Position numbers and translations under genes: made by a program. This document shows positions 52,614 to 64,000 of a DNA stretch of 64,000 bases, in pieces. This stretch comes from Ophiobolus disseminans (lineage: Eukaryota; Ascomycota; Dothideomycetes; Pleosporales; Phaeosphaeriaceae). The notes under the pieces were generated by a model. The model worked only from the letters and a program-made list of their open reading frames with translations, was not told the origin of the DNA and did not search any database. How positions within the stretch are numbered: position 1 is the first letter of the stretch; every line of letters begins with the position of its first letter. The DNA lies in assembly GCA_010093685.1 (NCBI GenBank), contig MU006228.1, positions 942,946 through 1,006,945 of the forward strand, written 5' to 3'.

Positions 52614-54761
52614 TCAACCCGACGACGAGGAGTTTGCTGGCGGGTACGTGACATACATCTGGTTGAAACCAGTGACGTTCCAAGTACCCGTCAGTGTATT
52701 CAGTGTCAAATTCGTTGGCACCGTACTGCCCCTCTGAAGTGCGCCACTCTCCACGCGACCGCCAGCGACGTTCCTGTCTAGATGATTGGCACCGGCTTTG
52801 ACTGTGAAGTTCGCCAGACTGACTTCGAAAGGGTTGCGGGTGGCGACTGAAGGAGAGCCTGCAAGAGGTCAGTTGGTAAGACGTCCGGTGGTGGGATCGT
52901 CACGTACCGAAGTATCGCGCACTAAGCTCTTCGGGTGAGATATGCAGCTCGTAGTACCCTCGATAGTAACCCTCAGTCCACTGGAGCTCCCGATTATCGC
53001 GGACGAGGGCAGCTGATCTATCACTCGAGTTTGCGATGCTGCGACCTGCACCATAGCCGCTCGAAGACACGGCGGTGCCTGCAAATTCGACACCAATCGC
53101 ACCAGCGCCGGTCACTTGATCGTAAGGTGCCTCGTCCAGCCACACCAGATCAGAAACCCAATTAGCGTGAGAGTCACCCGCCAAGAAAGCATTATTGGGG
53201 ATGTTGTTTGAATAAAGGTGGTTGAGGGTACGGTTGCGGTTGGATTGATAACCGTCCCATTGGTCTGCGTTGAGGGCTTCTGGGAGGATATTAGTGGTCA
53301 TGCGCGTTTAGGACGTTGACGAAAACTTACCTCCATAGACCGCGCTATTATTCATGCGGCTGAAGATGATCTGGTTACCGATGATTCTCCATATCGCCCC
53401 TCGCTTATGCGACTTCGAAAGGCTCTTGTAGAACCAATTTTCTTGAGCGCTGCCCATGAGAGATCGGCCAGCATCGTCGATGAGCTCCGCAACGTAGTCA
53501 TCGTTCCAGTTGAGGGTCGTGATGCTTCGATCATAGTTGCGAGTGTCTAGCATGATGAGGTCGAACAACTTGCCCATCTTGAAATCGCGCCAGATGCGCA
53601 GATTGTCGTCCAGATCGACTTGACGAATACTGAGCGCATTAGCATGAGCACGACAAGTTCCTGACCTAAAACTTACGGCATCCACTCGAAGTAAGCTCTG
53701 ACGGCGTTCATCTTGCGCGAGTCAACGCTGATACGCCCAAACTTTAGGAAAGACGCCTCGGTGTTGTTCATGCCACTGAAGCCGTCACGGTAGCCATTAT
53801 TCGCCACTTCATGATCATCCCATGTTGGGATCCATGCAAAGTTCTGGTGAGCGAGGCGAAGATCCATATCAGTACGATATTGCCCGATGCGTGTGCGGTA
53901 GTCGTAGAGAGTGAAGATTTCTCCCCGAGGCGCAGTCGCTCGTGGATCCCTCCCCGCTGTGCCGCGACCGGTCTCGTAGATGTAGTCTCCGAGGTGGACC
54001 TATGGATATTAATCGTCTGGCTGCGGCGTTTTCATGATCTTATGCTTACGAAGAAATCGACGTTATCCTTGCGCGCTGCATTGCCGTAGGCATTGAAGTA
54101 CCCATTAGGGTAGTTGCTGCATGAGAACACAGCAAGGCCAATCTTTGAGACCGCATCATCCTCGGCGGGGGACGTCTTGGTCCGACCAAGTGGGCTTTTC
54201 TTGGAGCTGCCGCAAATGCTGAATTGATAGAAATATGTCTCGAACGGTGCCAGATTCCTGGCTTCTACCTATAATGCGTTAATGTATTGACTCCCGCAAC
54301 TCAAAGAAGTTACCCACCTTTACGGTGAAGTCAATGTCGGAAGTGGTGTAAGCAGTGCCCTTATCGACGACGCTGGAAAGGTTCCCATCTGTGCCAACGC
54401 GATATTCAACGCAGATTGGATGCGGCGAAGCCTTGACGTACTGCTCAGTCTCATGGCTGTAGAGCGGAACATAGCCCTCGACCGTAACGTTAGACCTGTC
54501 CGCCTCAAGAGATGGAGCAACGCGCGTCCACAGTATTACAGAATGTGGATACGGGTCGCCCGAAGCCACGCCATGTGTGAAGTTCAGCTGTGTAGGGTCC
54601 CATGGGATTGCTCTTTTGACGAGACTGCGCTTCGCTACCTTTGGCACGTTGATACCAAGGCCAACGTGTCTGCGAGATGGAGAGTGGTAATTGAGATTCC
54701 CCTCAAACGAGGCTATAACAAGCGAAACCAGGGAAACCGCTGTGAAGATGCACAAGCCCAT
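52614..54761 (-). CDS. secreted PhoD-type alkaline phosphatase, six exons
   Basis: Exons 54318-54761, 54050-54268, 53677-53999, 53331-53629, 52908-53279 and 52614-52858 join in frame through introns of 47-51 nt, giving 633 residues. ATG 54761 starts a signal peptide (LCIFTAVSLVSLVIA). The N-terminal PhoD domain has 'NFTHGVASGDPYPHSVILWTRV'. The metallophosphatase core has VFSCSNYPNGYFNAYG, VHLGDYIYE, TWDDHEVANNG, 'YFEWMPIRQ', 'LDTRNYDR', 'IIGNQIIFS' and LAGDSHANW. These hold the metal-binding Asp, Asn and His residues of PhoD enzymes. The known role is calcium-dependent phosphodiester/monoester hydrolysis outside the cell for phosphate supply. The C-terminal ~80 residues are Thr/Asn-rich. Confidence 0.93.
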
Positions 54762-56112
54762 TGTCGGAATGAATTGGAAGTGTAGTGACCGTTGTACCAA
54801 AATCTAGTGGTAACAGCGAGGCCATTTATGCACCTCAGGTTCGTCTATCCTGTTCCGCCATGGGCTTAAAGCCTCCAAACGACAGCATCATTGCTGACCA
54901 GGTAGGCTGCCGCACGGCCCAAATTACGATATCTGCTTTCCCACCCGCCAATGGTGACTGTGCTATTGTCAGTGTGTAGTACAGTGCCTGTTGATCCTCG
55001 AAGATGCATATGCGCGGTGAGCATGTGCGGAAGTGATGGCTTTAGATTGGTTGGATCATTTGTTTCATCCCGGCTGCATCTATCATCCGGTGAGGTGTGA
55101 GCGGCATATTTGATCCACTTTCAGTCTGTCATCCTGGCGCTAAGAAACGTGCGCGCCAAGGTTGTGAAGTCGAGTGGTGGTAATGTACAAGCTTCAGAAA
55201 GCTGGGAGATGATAGCGTCGAAGTCTTGTTTTGGAGTAGGCCACAGTGGGACTAGCGTGTGATCCGTGCAGAGTCAACGCGTGCTGCTTGCTGGTTCTCG
55301 ACACTCTCGCGGCCAAGAACTCCGGTATTCCCCACCTGCAGCATTACATATATATTCTGCGTCTATATGCGCTCAGGTACACCTGGGTAGTATAACACTT
55401 GCAGGAAGGGGCGTGTGGTTTCTGTGTCGATTGCCAGTGTGGACTTGCCGGAGCGAAACAAGTGTGACCGCACACCTGTGCAGTCTCTGAGCTGGGCTGG
55501 GCTAAAACCTGATACACAATTACAAGAGGAGGTCTTTCGCAAAGAAATCCTGGACGACCACGGTCGACGGCTATGGGTGTTGATGAATGAACCTAAGCAG
55601 ACTCCGCGACCTGCAACGAATCCAGATACGCAGCTGATCATGCCCGACAGCCGCATTTTGACACTTAACTCTACGGATTCCCTGAAGATGTTGCTACTAG
55701 CTTTTGTCGGTTCGTCTTTCTCACAGTGCTAACCGCTGGTTAGCCTCGAAACGACCCCGCAGGCATCGACGTCATCAGGCCTCCGCGAAAATTACCCCAC
55801 ACGAGCCAAGTCGACTATTCCCGACACCAAGCGGCTTGAATTATGTTGAATTCGACGTCGGTGAGGTTTTGGCTCCAATGAAGCTTAGTGCAACACGAAT
55901 TCGGAAATCTACCCATCCTCGGTGTGCACAATACCGAACGATCATGATGCGCCTAAGCATCCTTCGGATATTTGGTCGGCTAACGGGCGGGACAAGGGCT
56001 TCATACAGACTATAGAAGGAAGTAGTTCGCTGATCGGTCCATTTCTTTTGATGCTTTCTGCATCTTCAATGCTCTCGTCGTGTGCTATACCCTAAAACGA
56101 GGCATTCCCACC
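54762..56112. other. 1.35-kb divergent intergenic region, no supportable gene
   Basis: A frame at 55415-55732 (+) has no recognisable domain. The region should hold the promoters of the divergently transcribed phosphatase and sugar transporter. Confidence 0.5.
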
Positions 56113-58003
56113 ATGTTCAAAACTCCACACTTCAACTGGTATGGGCGAGGTTTCAAGCTGAGGGCTGCCATTACGATCGCATGCCAACTGGCTTTTGTGC
56201 TGTTCGGCTATGATCAAGGTGTGTTTAGCGGGATCGTAGGTAACCAGAACTTTCTGGACACATTCGACCACCCGTCGCCCGGCCTTGAGGGTATCATCGT
56301 TTCCATCTACAACCTTGGATGTTTCACAGGATGTATACTCAGTTTCATTTTCTGCGAGAAGACAGGTCGAAGACTTGCGATGTGGATCGCGATGGTTTGG
56401 ATCATCGTAGGCAAAGCCGTTGAAGTCGAACAGACATAGCGCTTACACACGATAGGTTGGCGCAGCTCTCCAGACAACAGCATATTCCGTTCCGCACATG
56501 ATGGTTGCACGCTTCATCACTGGTATTGGGACGGGTATCGAAACATCGACCGTACCTATGTATCAGAGCGAGCTGTGCGAAGCCAACAAGCGCGGCCGAC
56601 TGGTGGCTTCCGAACCTCTATTCGTCGGCCTTGGTATTGAAATTGCGTACTGGTTCGATTATGGCATGAGCTTTACTTCTGGATCCATTGCATGGCGTTT
56701 GCCCATCGCCTGCCAGATGATATTTGCTTTCGTATGTTGAAGTAGTCACATTTCATACTGCTGCTGATTGATTACAGCTTGTTATCATCATGGTTTTTGG
56801 ACTACCCGAATCGCCTCGTCATCTTTACAAACATGGTCGCCACGACGAGGCGCTTCAGATATTGTGTGACGTGTACGACGGAACACCGAGCGATCCGAAG
56901 ATCGAGAAAGAGAATCGCGAAGTACTCGAAGCACTCAAGATCGAGCAAGAGCATGGAGAGTACCAATGGAGCCAATTGCTCAGGAAAGATCGAGTACAGA
57001 CCGGCAGGCGCGTGATGCTTGCATATGGCGCTCAATTCATGAATCAGGTAGGTACATCAAAGATGCATCCTTCACGCTAAGCTAAGAAGTTAATCATGAC
57101 CTGCAGATGGGTGGGATCAATTTGGTTGTATACTACATTACCTCGGTGCTGGAAAAGAACGTAGGGCTGACGCGAAACCTATCGCTACTTCTAGGAGGCG
57201 TTATCAACCTGATGTTCTTCCTCGGGTCACTCTTGCCGACATTTACGCTTGATAAGACCGGACGGCGCAAACCCATGATGTGGGGCTCACTTGGTTGCGG
57301 TGCATCCATGATGTTCATCGCAATACTGCTAAGCTTCCAACCTCGTGGCGGTGATCTCGCCAAAGCAACCGCTTCCGGTAGTGTTGCATTCTTCTTCACA
57401 GTAGGTCCTTCGTCAAATTTTCGTAGAATATGGTCCTGATCATCTTCAGTACATGCTTTCGTTCGGTATGACGATGAACTGTATTCCGTGGGTTTATGTC
57501 CCAGAGATCTTACCGCTTCACGTCCGCGCAAAAGGTACGGCTGTCGGTATCTCTGCGAATTGGATCGTGAGTTCAGATATCGGAAACATCATAGAACAAT
57601 CACTAACGCTGAACCTCATCCACCAGTGGAACTTTTTCGTAGTCATGATCACCCCAACGCTGCTTAACTCGTTGGCATGGAAAGGCTACCTCATCTTCAT
57701 GGTCCTCAACTACTCTTTCATCCCACTAGTCGTGAGTATCATGGATAAGCATTCGGTCATTGATCCAAGCCTAACTCCTTGAAGTATTTTTGCTACCCCG
57801 AGACGGCCAACCTAACACTTGAGGAGATCGATTGGCTGTTCTACGAAGGCGACGTGGTCCGTCGCAGCCGACGAGTCGCGAAAGAAGGCTGGGAGGTTGC
57901 GGAAGGGGGAGAGCCGCAGCCTGGAGTTCTGGAAACTGGTAGCGTGGCCAGCAGCAAGAAAAATGGGGACGATGCGGAGAAGAGAGAACGCACTACCTCG
58001 TAG
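56113..58003 (+). CDS. MFS sugar transporter, seven exons
   Basis: Exons 56113-56406, 56456-56731, 56778-57047, 57107-57400, 57450-57566, 57627-57731 and 57785-58003, all phase 0, give 524 residues, the normal length. Twelve membrane segments are expected. The sugar-porter signatures are present: FGYDQGVFSGIVG in helix 1, EKTGRR after helix 2, RFITGIGTGIETSTVPMYQSE, PESPRHLYKHGRHDEA before the central loop, YGAQFMNQMGGINLVVYYIT in helix 7, DKTGRRKPM, 'PWVYVPEILPLHVRAKG' and 'CYPETANLTLEEID' at the end. The substrate (probably a hexose, pentose or disaccharide by proton symport) cannot be decided. The C-terminal tail is Glu/Arg/Lys-rich. Confidence 0.93.
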
Positions 58004-58198
58004 TGCCTCTGAGTGCTTCAAGTTCGAATTATTTGCCAAACGCCACGGAGCATCAAGACGTACACCAAACTGGTGTGCGATTAACCTTTGCGGTTCGTGA
58101 CATCCGCGGCAGGTTAGGAAACAGGCGCTCAAGGTCGGGCGAGACAAGGTGTCCCGCTGTCAGCTATCAATCGTTACTATCCACTTACGATACCAGCC

Positions 58199-60244
58199 GT
58201 GGGTTACCACTACCTTTTCGCGTTGCTATTCACATTGGTCATGGCAGGTAGCGCATTCGCTCTGGAGAGTTACTCTACGGCTTTAGCTAAAGCCTTGCAT
58301 GGCCGCGCGGCTGCTGGACTGGATCGGGAGCTGAGAGCCGCCACGAAGGCTGCACACCTGGAGAGACGACGTACTACGTTCGCCACAGTCACCCAGGCCT
58401 AGTTGAATTACTTCGAGAGTACATTCATAGACTACCTGAAACCCGGTTTATACTGACTAGAAACAGGGGAAGATCTAAACGGCGGGTCCAACTTCGGGGC
58501 CTCGGTCCAATGCAGTGGACGAATTCCAATCCTCCTATTGGAGGACTTCGAACACCTAGCCGAGTCCATCGCATGCCAACATGGAAAGATCACTATTAAG
58601 GTTTTGCCGGAAGTGGATGAGGTCTCCATGATGGAAGTCTTGTTGAGCCTCGAGGCCGGCGGTCTCTTGATCACGTCCCACTATGGGTGCAACACTCATG
58701 GTGAGCGTAGTCTCTCTCGGTATGTCACGACCTGAACCGAAGTATCTGTCCATATTTTCACACGAGATCAGGGTTGGCAACGTCCGCGTTGATGAGTCGA
58801 GGTCGGTGTTCGTCCTCGGTGCAACGCAAGCCTCTTGGGAGACCGCTTTCCAGTCAGTCCATGTGAAAACATACCACACCGAGGAGAGTCACGCACATCG
58901 TTCTCATTGCGAACTACGAAAGCGGCAAAATTCCAGCCCGGTTGTCTCAACAAAAACAGACAATGCAGTCACGAACTCCATGTCTGTTCCAACCGCGACC
59001 AGCACAAGCGAGGTGAACACGCTCAACTTGACGGCAGAACTCATCAACAAAAGCCTCAAAGGATCAGAAAATTCTTCTTTTCAGCTAGTATGCAAGAATT
59101 GTTCGACGTTCGGGAGCCTGGACTTACTGAGTTTAGACTCGACGTAAATGGATCCAGGCTAGTTGAACCACTCCTTAGAAATTGGAGACTTTATCCAGGG
59201 CGGCGTGATAAATGTTGTAGCGAACGGAATGGGTGCTCGCATGGAGCTACTTACAACCATTAGGGGCAACATGAGTTTTGACATACCACTCTTCGAGATA
59301 CCCCTGCTGTATGGAATTGCTGTAAGACGATCACGTTTCCATCAGGCTTCGCACTAGCACTTGAGACAGGTCAAAGGTATTGGAGCTGTTGGTCTCTTAT
59401 ATACCAACTATCCATGTTTCATGGGGTATAAAAGGCTCAATGTAAGTCGCAATCTAAACTCTTTGAGAACCCTCCCAGATAGAGATTGACTGTGGTGTAG
59501 CGACTTCACGTACGGTTTCGAAATCAGTGTAAGACTGCTATGGCCCATTCTACTTGCAAAAAGCACCTGAACTGATCATGAACTTAAGGTACCAGACCGA
59601 TCTCGTCTGTTCCTCGATATGAGCGATCCCGGCAATTCTACAATTGAGAAGTTCAAAGATACCACCATCTCCGAAATTCCCTTCCAAGCATCATTCGACA
59701 TCAACACCGCTGTCGTCGACATTTCTCTTAGTCACCAGATACAAGTAGGCTTCTTGTTTGTTACGACCCATGCCGTTGTTGGGGCCGGAGTCTACCTCAA
59801 CCTTCCCAAATATACGGCCGAGTTTGCAAAGGTCGAAGGCGTTGACGAGACCTGTACAGCCTTAAGTCAGAGTCAGAACTCAAATCGAGATATTGCGCAG
59901 AAAATATTGACTGATGCATATCGCATCAAGCCTTCCGTGGGCTGGCAGGTAGGGGTTGCCGGGGAATACTCAGTACGTATCTCCAGCATGAATAGCGTAC
60001 ATTCTTTCGCTGATAAGTGTTCATAGTTCCTCCTTGGTAGCGGTAGCTTCGACGTCCCTTTTGGCAATGGCACGTTTAGCAACTTGGCCAATTCGTGTTT
60101 ACTGTTCAACAAGACATCAGGCACTTATCTTGATGCAAAGCAAGCCGTCGCGGATGCTAAAAAAATGGAGCTGTGAGACTGGCCCTCACGTGGACGACAG
60201 TCCTGTTGGCTTTCAGCGCGACCGCTATCACTCTCTTCTTCTGA
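58199..60244 (+). pseudogene. decayed secreted glycoprotein gene of DUF7029/DUF7223 type
   Basis: The signal peptide is readable (YHYLFALLFTLVMAGSAFA), but the codon at the expected start is GTG (58199) with no ATG near. The DUF7029-like part is at 58470-58690 ('LEDFEHLAESIACQHGKITI', 'LLITSHYGCNTHGE'). ARSVFVL-like 'RSVFVLGATQASWETAFQSV' follows, then SSFQLVCKNCSTFGSLDL at 59070 and 'IPFQASFDINTAVVDISLSH' to 'VDETCTALS' at 59690-59870. The end is a hydrophobic tail (LTWTTVLLAFSATAITLFF, 60184-60241) in another frame, reached by one base change in the A-run at 60159-60165. Stops at 58400 and 58451 and around 59145-59160 cut the frame. Some could be intronic, but not all. Confidence 0.55.
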
Positions 60245-60983
60245 TCCACTTAAGGTGAATCAACGAAGCCGAGGAAGATCTCAATTGAACTTAACTGGAG
60301 AGCCGCAGATCCTCGACTGTGCTGGAAAGGGTATCGCGCTGAGGAAAGCGAGGCCCAAGAAGCAACCACAGATTCTCTATGGTCGCGCTTGACATGCCCT
60401 CGAAATTTTCTTTTTTTCTTTAGTGCGCTCTGCTGCCTCCATGGTTATTGAAGAAAGCATTTGGTAGGATGTGTGGTGGTGCTACGTGCAACTTCCTTAG
60501 ACCTCATGAGCTCAATGTACCTCCCCTTTTTCTATGCTCTGTCATCGCCGCCTCTCAAGGTTCTTATCTATTGGATCACACTCTCCTTGAACCCTAGCAC
60601 GAATGAAAGCAGAATCGTATTCTTGATGTGAATGTTCGCGTCCTGCACCGCCTTCCGCAGCCTCCGCCAAGACCTGCGCAACCTCTTCTCTTTCACCATA
60701 CCGCGCCCATAGAATGAAAGCAGTGACCTCATCACCGTCTTGTTTGCACGTGGATCTCGGCCGTGCGCTCTCTTCCTCCCCGCATAAAAGCTACACGCCC
60801 ACCTGTACTTCTCACCACAACAGCGAGCATCACCTGCAGACATCCACATCGACAGCTTGAACCTAGATACACTTCCAAGCCAAATTTTTGCCGATAACCA
60901 ATACTCGACAGCTCACCAGATTTCTCCTCACTTTCCAAACCTTCTACATCAACTATCGCCCGCTTCCATCCACAGGAATCATC
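60245..60983. other. long 5' leader or promoter of the Gln/Pro-rich gene
   Basis: No coding frame recognised. It contains a T-rich run near 60406-60423. Confidence 0.45.
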
Positions 60984-63000
60984 ATGTATCAGCCTCGTCT
61001 TCCACGTCAGGGGGGCTATTCCACCAGCAACGTACATATGGACAGTCAGAGTAAGCTACATCTTTGATCTTACGTCACTGTAAGCATCTCTAATATGTAA
61101 AGCTGCCGGCCCCGCAAACACCACCGGTTCCTCTAGTAGCAATTCGGTGCCTATCGCAAGGGCCAATATGGAGAGACGCCGCAAGGAGGTTGAAGAGCAC
61201 CAGGCGAGGGCCATGAATGACTCGAACCAGAAACAGCCTCTGCCCGATCTTTCACAACCTAATCCCAAGCGTTACGGTCCGCCGCCTTCTGCGCCTCATA
61301 ACGTGTACAGTGTAGTCAAGAACAACTCGGGATATTCGAGCACGCTCTTCAAGAATCCGGGCACTTCAGCTGCATTTGACGGTCCCGCAACTGCACCCTG
61401 GGATGGTGTAGGCAAGGGTAAGGAGCGTGCCCATGAGGGTGATACAGGAGCGGAGAACGCGGCCCAACAGTTCGTTCAGAGCAAGCTGATGGGTTTTGGT
61501 GGAGTTGGCGATGATGTTAATTACTCACCGTCACCTTTTCAAGGCGTAAGTTGTCCCTGGGAAGTGCTGAATTGGACTTGGACTAAGTACGGTGGCCTGT
61601 AGCAGCAGCAGCAGTCTTCGTCTCTACATCAGAAGACGACATTTCCGATTCCGATCCTGCTCAAGTCATCGCTCAAGTCATCGATGAAGCCAATCAGTCC
61701 CGTGGATGCACCGCCGCAGCAGCCCTCACCGACACCACAGCCACAGCAGGTGGCGAGCCAATCTTCAGGCCCCTCGGGTGCACCCAAGCGAGATGCTGTA
61801 GTACCTTTGACGAAGATTTTGTCCGGAGATATACCAGGGCTGCCGTGGCTCAACAACCAGAGTATGTACACGGGACATGGCTCATCAGAGGCTCAACAGA
61901 GCCCTCCATCGTAGGCTAACACTCAATCCACAGGGCCAACCGGTGCGCCGAAGCGGAACAGTGGCACGCCCTTCCAACCCGGATCGCTCCATCTTGGTGG
62001 ACAATACTCTGCTACCCCACAACAGGCCCAGCAGCCAGTACAGTCGGCTTTCCAGAACCATTCTACACCTCAAGGCCAGTCGCAGCAAACACCGTGGCAG
62101 CCACAAGCTCATCAAGCCAGTGTCGAAGACGACATGGACTGTGGAGATGGCAACGCCAACTCAGGTACTGCACAAGGCCCTATGAGCCATACCTCCCAGC
62201 CCACCGGCAAGAGCCGCGCCATCGCCGCCGCATTCGTGCAATCCGTCAAGCAAAAGGGGCTTGAGATTGACAAGGCCGCCAGCAAATTTGTGAAGAATGT
62301 CTGCTCGAATCTGAACGCGTTTGAGCGTAGGGCTGTATCTCGAGCTCATCGTGACGCGCGTTCATCGTGTCGGAGTCTCTCCTCCAAAGTCGAGGAGGCC
62401 ATGGTTCCAGAACTGCTTGACGCCGCGTGGCCATGGCAAAAGTTTCTAGAATTGGATACGCCCATGACTCCGAAAGAAATCGCGCATGCATTGAACATCA
62501 TTCGTGCGATGCTCGCTCTAGAAGCCAATGCAGGTACATGCTGGAACGCGTCACGCGTTTGGGACTTTGTTTGTTGCCTGCCAGACCATGCACCGGAGCT
62601 GAAATGCCTGGCTAACAAATTATACGACCATCTTAACCGCGGGCTGCCCATCAAGGAATTCAACGCCTCTGAGTCGATTCTTTACGATACTTTGTCCAAC
62701 ATGTCCCCAAACGAAGAAGCATCGCCCACACACGCGACTATGCAGCAGATCCTCGACGCTCTCGATCCCGCCTTCTTCAGCGGCCGCGATCTGCACTACC
62801 GTCAGTGGGACGGCGAGAGTAAGTTACTGCAGTGGGACCGTACCAAGTTCGACACCCTGCTGGACTGGCTGCGCTCGCTGCCTGGCTACGTCGATGCGGA
62901 GATGCGAAAGTTGGTGATCGATGTCAAGTGGCGCGCAAAGCATATTTGGACACTACTGCATACACATATCAGCTGTGTGCCCAACTGGCCGCCGATCTAG
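60984..63000 (+). CDS. Gln/Pro-rich protein of unknown function, four exons
   Basis: Exons 60984-61050, 61103-61545, 61603-61861 and 61934-63000 (introns of 52, 57 and 72 nt) join in frame, 611 residues. The first ~320 residues are low-complexity: Ser/Asn, a helical RRRKEVEEHQARAM, then QQ, PQPQQ and SGAPK repeats. From about residue 335 the protein is helical and conserved-looking: FVQSVKQKGLEIDKAASKFV, 'LNAFERRAVSRAHRDARSS', PMTPKEIAHALNIIRAMLAL, 'WDFVCCLPDHAPELKCLANKL'. The final frame looks disturbed: after about 62937 the neighbouring frame continues more naturally to a stop at 63050. I do not recognise the family. Such layouts occur in nuclear regulators, which is only a guess. Confidence 0.72.
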
Positions 63001-63845
63001 GAGCCTGGGAGAGCGATAAGACGGAGGCAAGAGGCAAGAGACGGTGTTGAAGTCTTCACACTCCCACTACATGATGAGACACGCCGGAGAAGACGTCGAG
63101 TTCATTCGCGCACTACTGTCAACTTGGCTGTGAAGCCACCAAAAATACTGGAAAACACCAAACCTTACAAAAACATCTGGAAAACACGTAAAAAAAAAAA
63201 AAAAAAAAACACTGAAAGAACGTCGAAATTCATCCCCCCTAAAAAAAAGCGAGAAGATACATCGCCTCTAGTCCTAAGAGAATAGAAAACATCAAACGAC
63301 CAACAAAATACAGAAAGAATGTCAAAATGCAAAAAGAATCCGCAGCGAGAAGATGCGCAAACGACACGTACGTTGAGACGATGCATCGCCTTAACTCGCA
63401 ATGAACTTGGAAATCATCAAAATTATTGGAACAAAGTCCCTCTAGTAGTATGGCTACTATAGATGACCTAGTAAGGAGAGGGACAAGGCGGGGTGGCTGC
63501 AACGTATTGTATTGACTATCGTGTTGTTCTCTTGGTCCAGCTCGTCTAAACAGTAACGAGGACGTTACCGGTACCGTGGGGCTGTTCCTCCACGTACGGC
63601 AAGTACCGCGAGCCTACCTTCCATCAACATGGGCTGAACCCACATATTCTCAACAAAAACGACAAAAACACTTAGAAAGAACGAAAAAACACCAAAAATA
63701 TGAGGAAAGAACGACAAAATAGGCATAACGTAAACGGCAAGCGAGTCGGCCGGGCAAGCGAACCGGCCACCTAATGCTACCACCCACCCCAACACATGAA
63801 TAACTCAACACTACAACGTCGTACAGTAGTGCACAGCACGTTAAA
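63001..63845. other. 3' flank, A-rich DNA and probable transposon end
   Basis: Contains a 20-base A run (63190-63209) and two A-rich stretches with recurring 'gaaagaacg' (63150-63360 and 63650-63720). No gene. The right part should belong to the transposon whose gene ends at 63846. Confidence 0.5.
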
Positions 63846-64000
63846 TTAATCTGCTATATCTACAGTATCTTTCTTACATGTGCGCTTATTATGCCCTGTC
63901 TCACCACACCTTCTACAATGCCCAACACCCTGTCCACTACTACCTGTTTGCACCCTCTTCTCATGCCTCTCTGCCTCAACTAGTGCTCTAGCATCCTTCT
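63846..64000 (-). CDS. C-terminal end of a pogo/Fot1-type (DDE_1) transposase, partial
   Basis: The minus-strand frame entering from the right edge encodes DARALVEAERHEKRV, a Gly/Ser linker and CRRCGETGHNKRTC, an exact C-x2-C-x4-H-x4-C zinc knuckle, then KKD and a short tail, stopping at TAA 63846-63848. Fungal pogo-like transposases of the CENP-B/DDE_1 group often end with such a knuckle after an 'ARALVEA' helix. The catalytic part is beyond the window, so intactness is unknown. The alternative is a retrotransposon Gag, but the terminal position of the knuckle fits a pogo-type tail better. Confidence 0.65.
   Translation of the reverse strand, partial: KDARALVEAERHEKRVQTGSSGQGVGHCRRCGETGHNKRTCKKDTVDIAD

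Noticed and set aside
63150..63720. A-rich tracts as the 3' end of a LINE
   Set aside because: No reverse transcriptase or endonuclease sequence and no target duplication seen nearby; composition alone is not enough.
1..64000. tRNA genes, rRNA, CRISPR arrays
   Set aside because: A reading for T-loop-like GGTTCGA motifs and paired arms gave no convincing tRNA, and no rRNA or spaced direct-repeat array was seen. This was done by eye, so a dedicated scan could still find a tRNA.

Overview
This window is filamentous-ascomycete nuclear DNA, most likely from a Dothideomycete (Pleosporales). The inference rests on short introns (46-99 nt, most near 50 nt) with GT..AG ends and CTAAC/CTAAT branch points. 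It also rests on gene types common in that group: a HET-domain gene, an ankyrin gene, Prm10/ThrE, PhoD, an MFS sugar porter, and small Copia, hAT and mariner elements. No species can be named from sequence alone. A run of 545 Ns (11462-12006) breaks one transposon.

Layout. Positions 1-7100 are low-repeat: a gene 3' end, a two-exon HET gene (-), a small mitochondrial-type protein (+) and a multi-pass membrane protein (+). From 7.2 to 26.4 kb is a transposon-dense block. It holds a broken alpha/beta hydrolase, Copia-A (7721-12165) and a patatin first exon cut at its splice donor. Next comes a three-layer nest (mariner interrupted by a solo LTR interrupted by a hAT element) and an unknown gene split by a solo LTR. 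Last is an ankyrin gene hit by four LTR insertions, one of them a complete 5.1-kb Copia-B. From 26.4 to 43.3 kb is a gene-rich island: a DHCR24-like oxidoreductase, Prm10-like transporter, flavin monooxygenase, three tandem single-pass membrane proteins, a Gfd2-like protein and a serine carboxypeptidase. From 44.2 to 49.6 kb is a second transposon patch: an LTR nested in an LTR, a Gfd2-like relic split by an LTR, and a Copia-C element whose 5' half is inverted. Two copies of an unknown gene family flank Copia-C. From 51 to 63 kb lie an MDR oxidoreductase, a PhoD phosphatase (6 exons), an MFS sugar transporter (7 exons), a decayed DUF7029-type glycoprotein gene and a Gln/Pro-rich protein (4 exons). 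At the right edge is the zinc-knuckle tail of a pogo/Fot1-type transposase.

The strongest result is a set of reversible insertions. Removing each insert plus one copy of its target-site duplication (TSD) restores reading frame in the host gene: the mariner transposase, the unknown gene, four sites in the ankyrin gene, and the Gfd2-like gene. At least seven short LTR types (122-197 bp) can be delimited by TSDs. All three Copia internal regions begin with a primer site matching the anticodon stem-loop of initiator tRNA-Met. I see no CRISPR array, no biosynthetic cluster and no convincing new molecular system. The novelty is in how the transposons have edited host genes.
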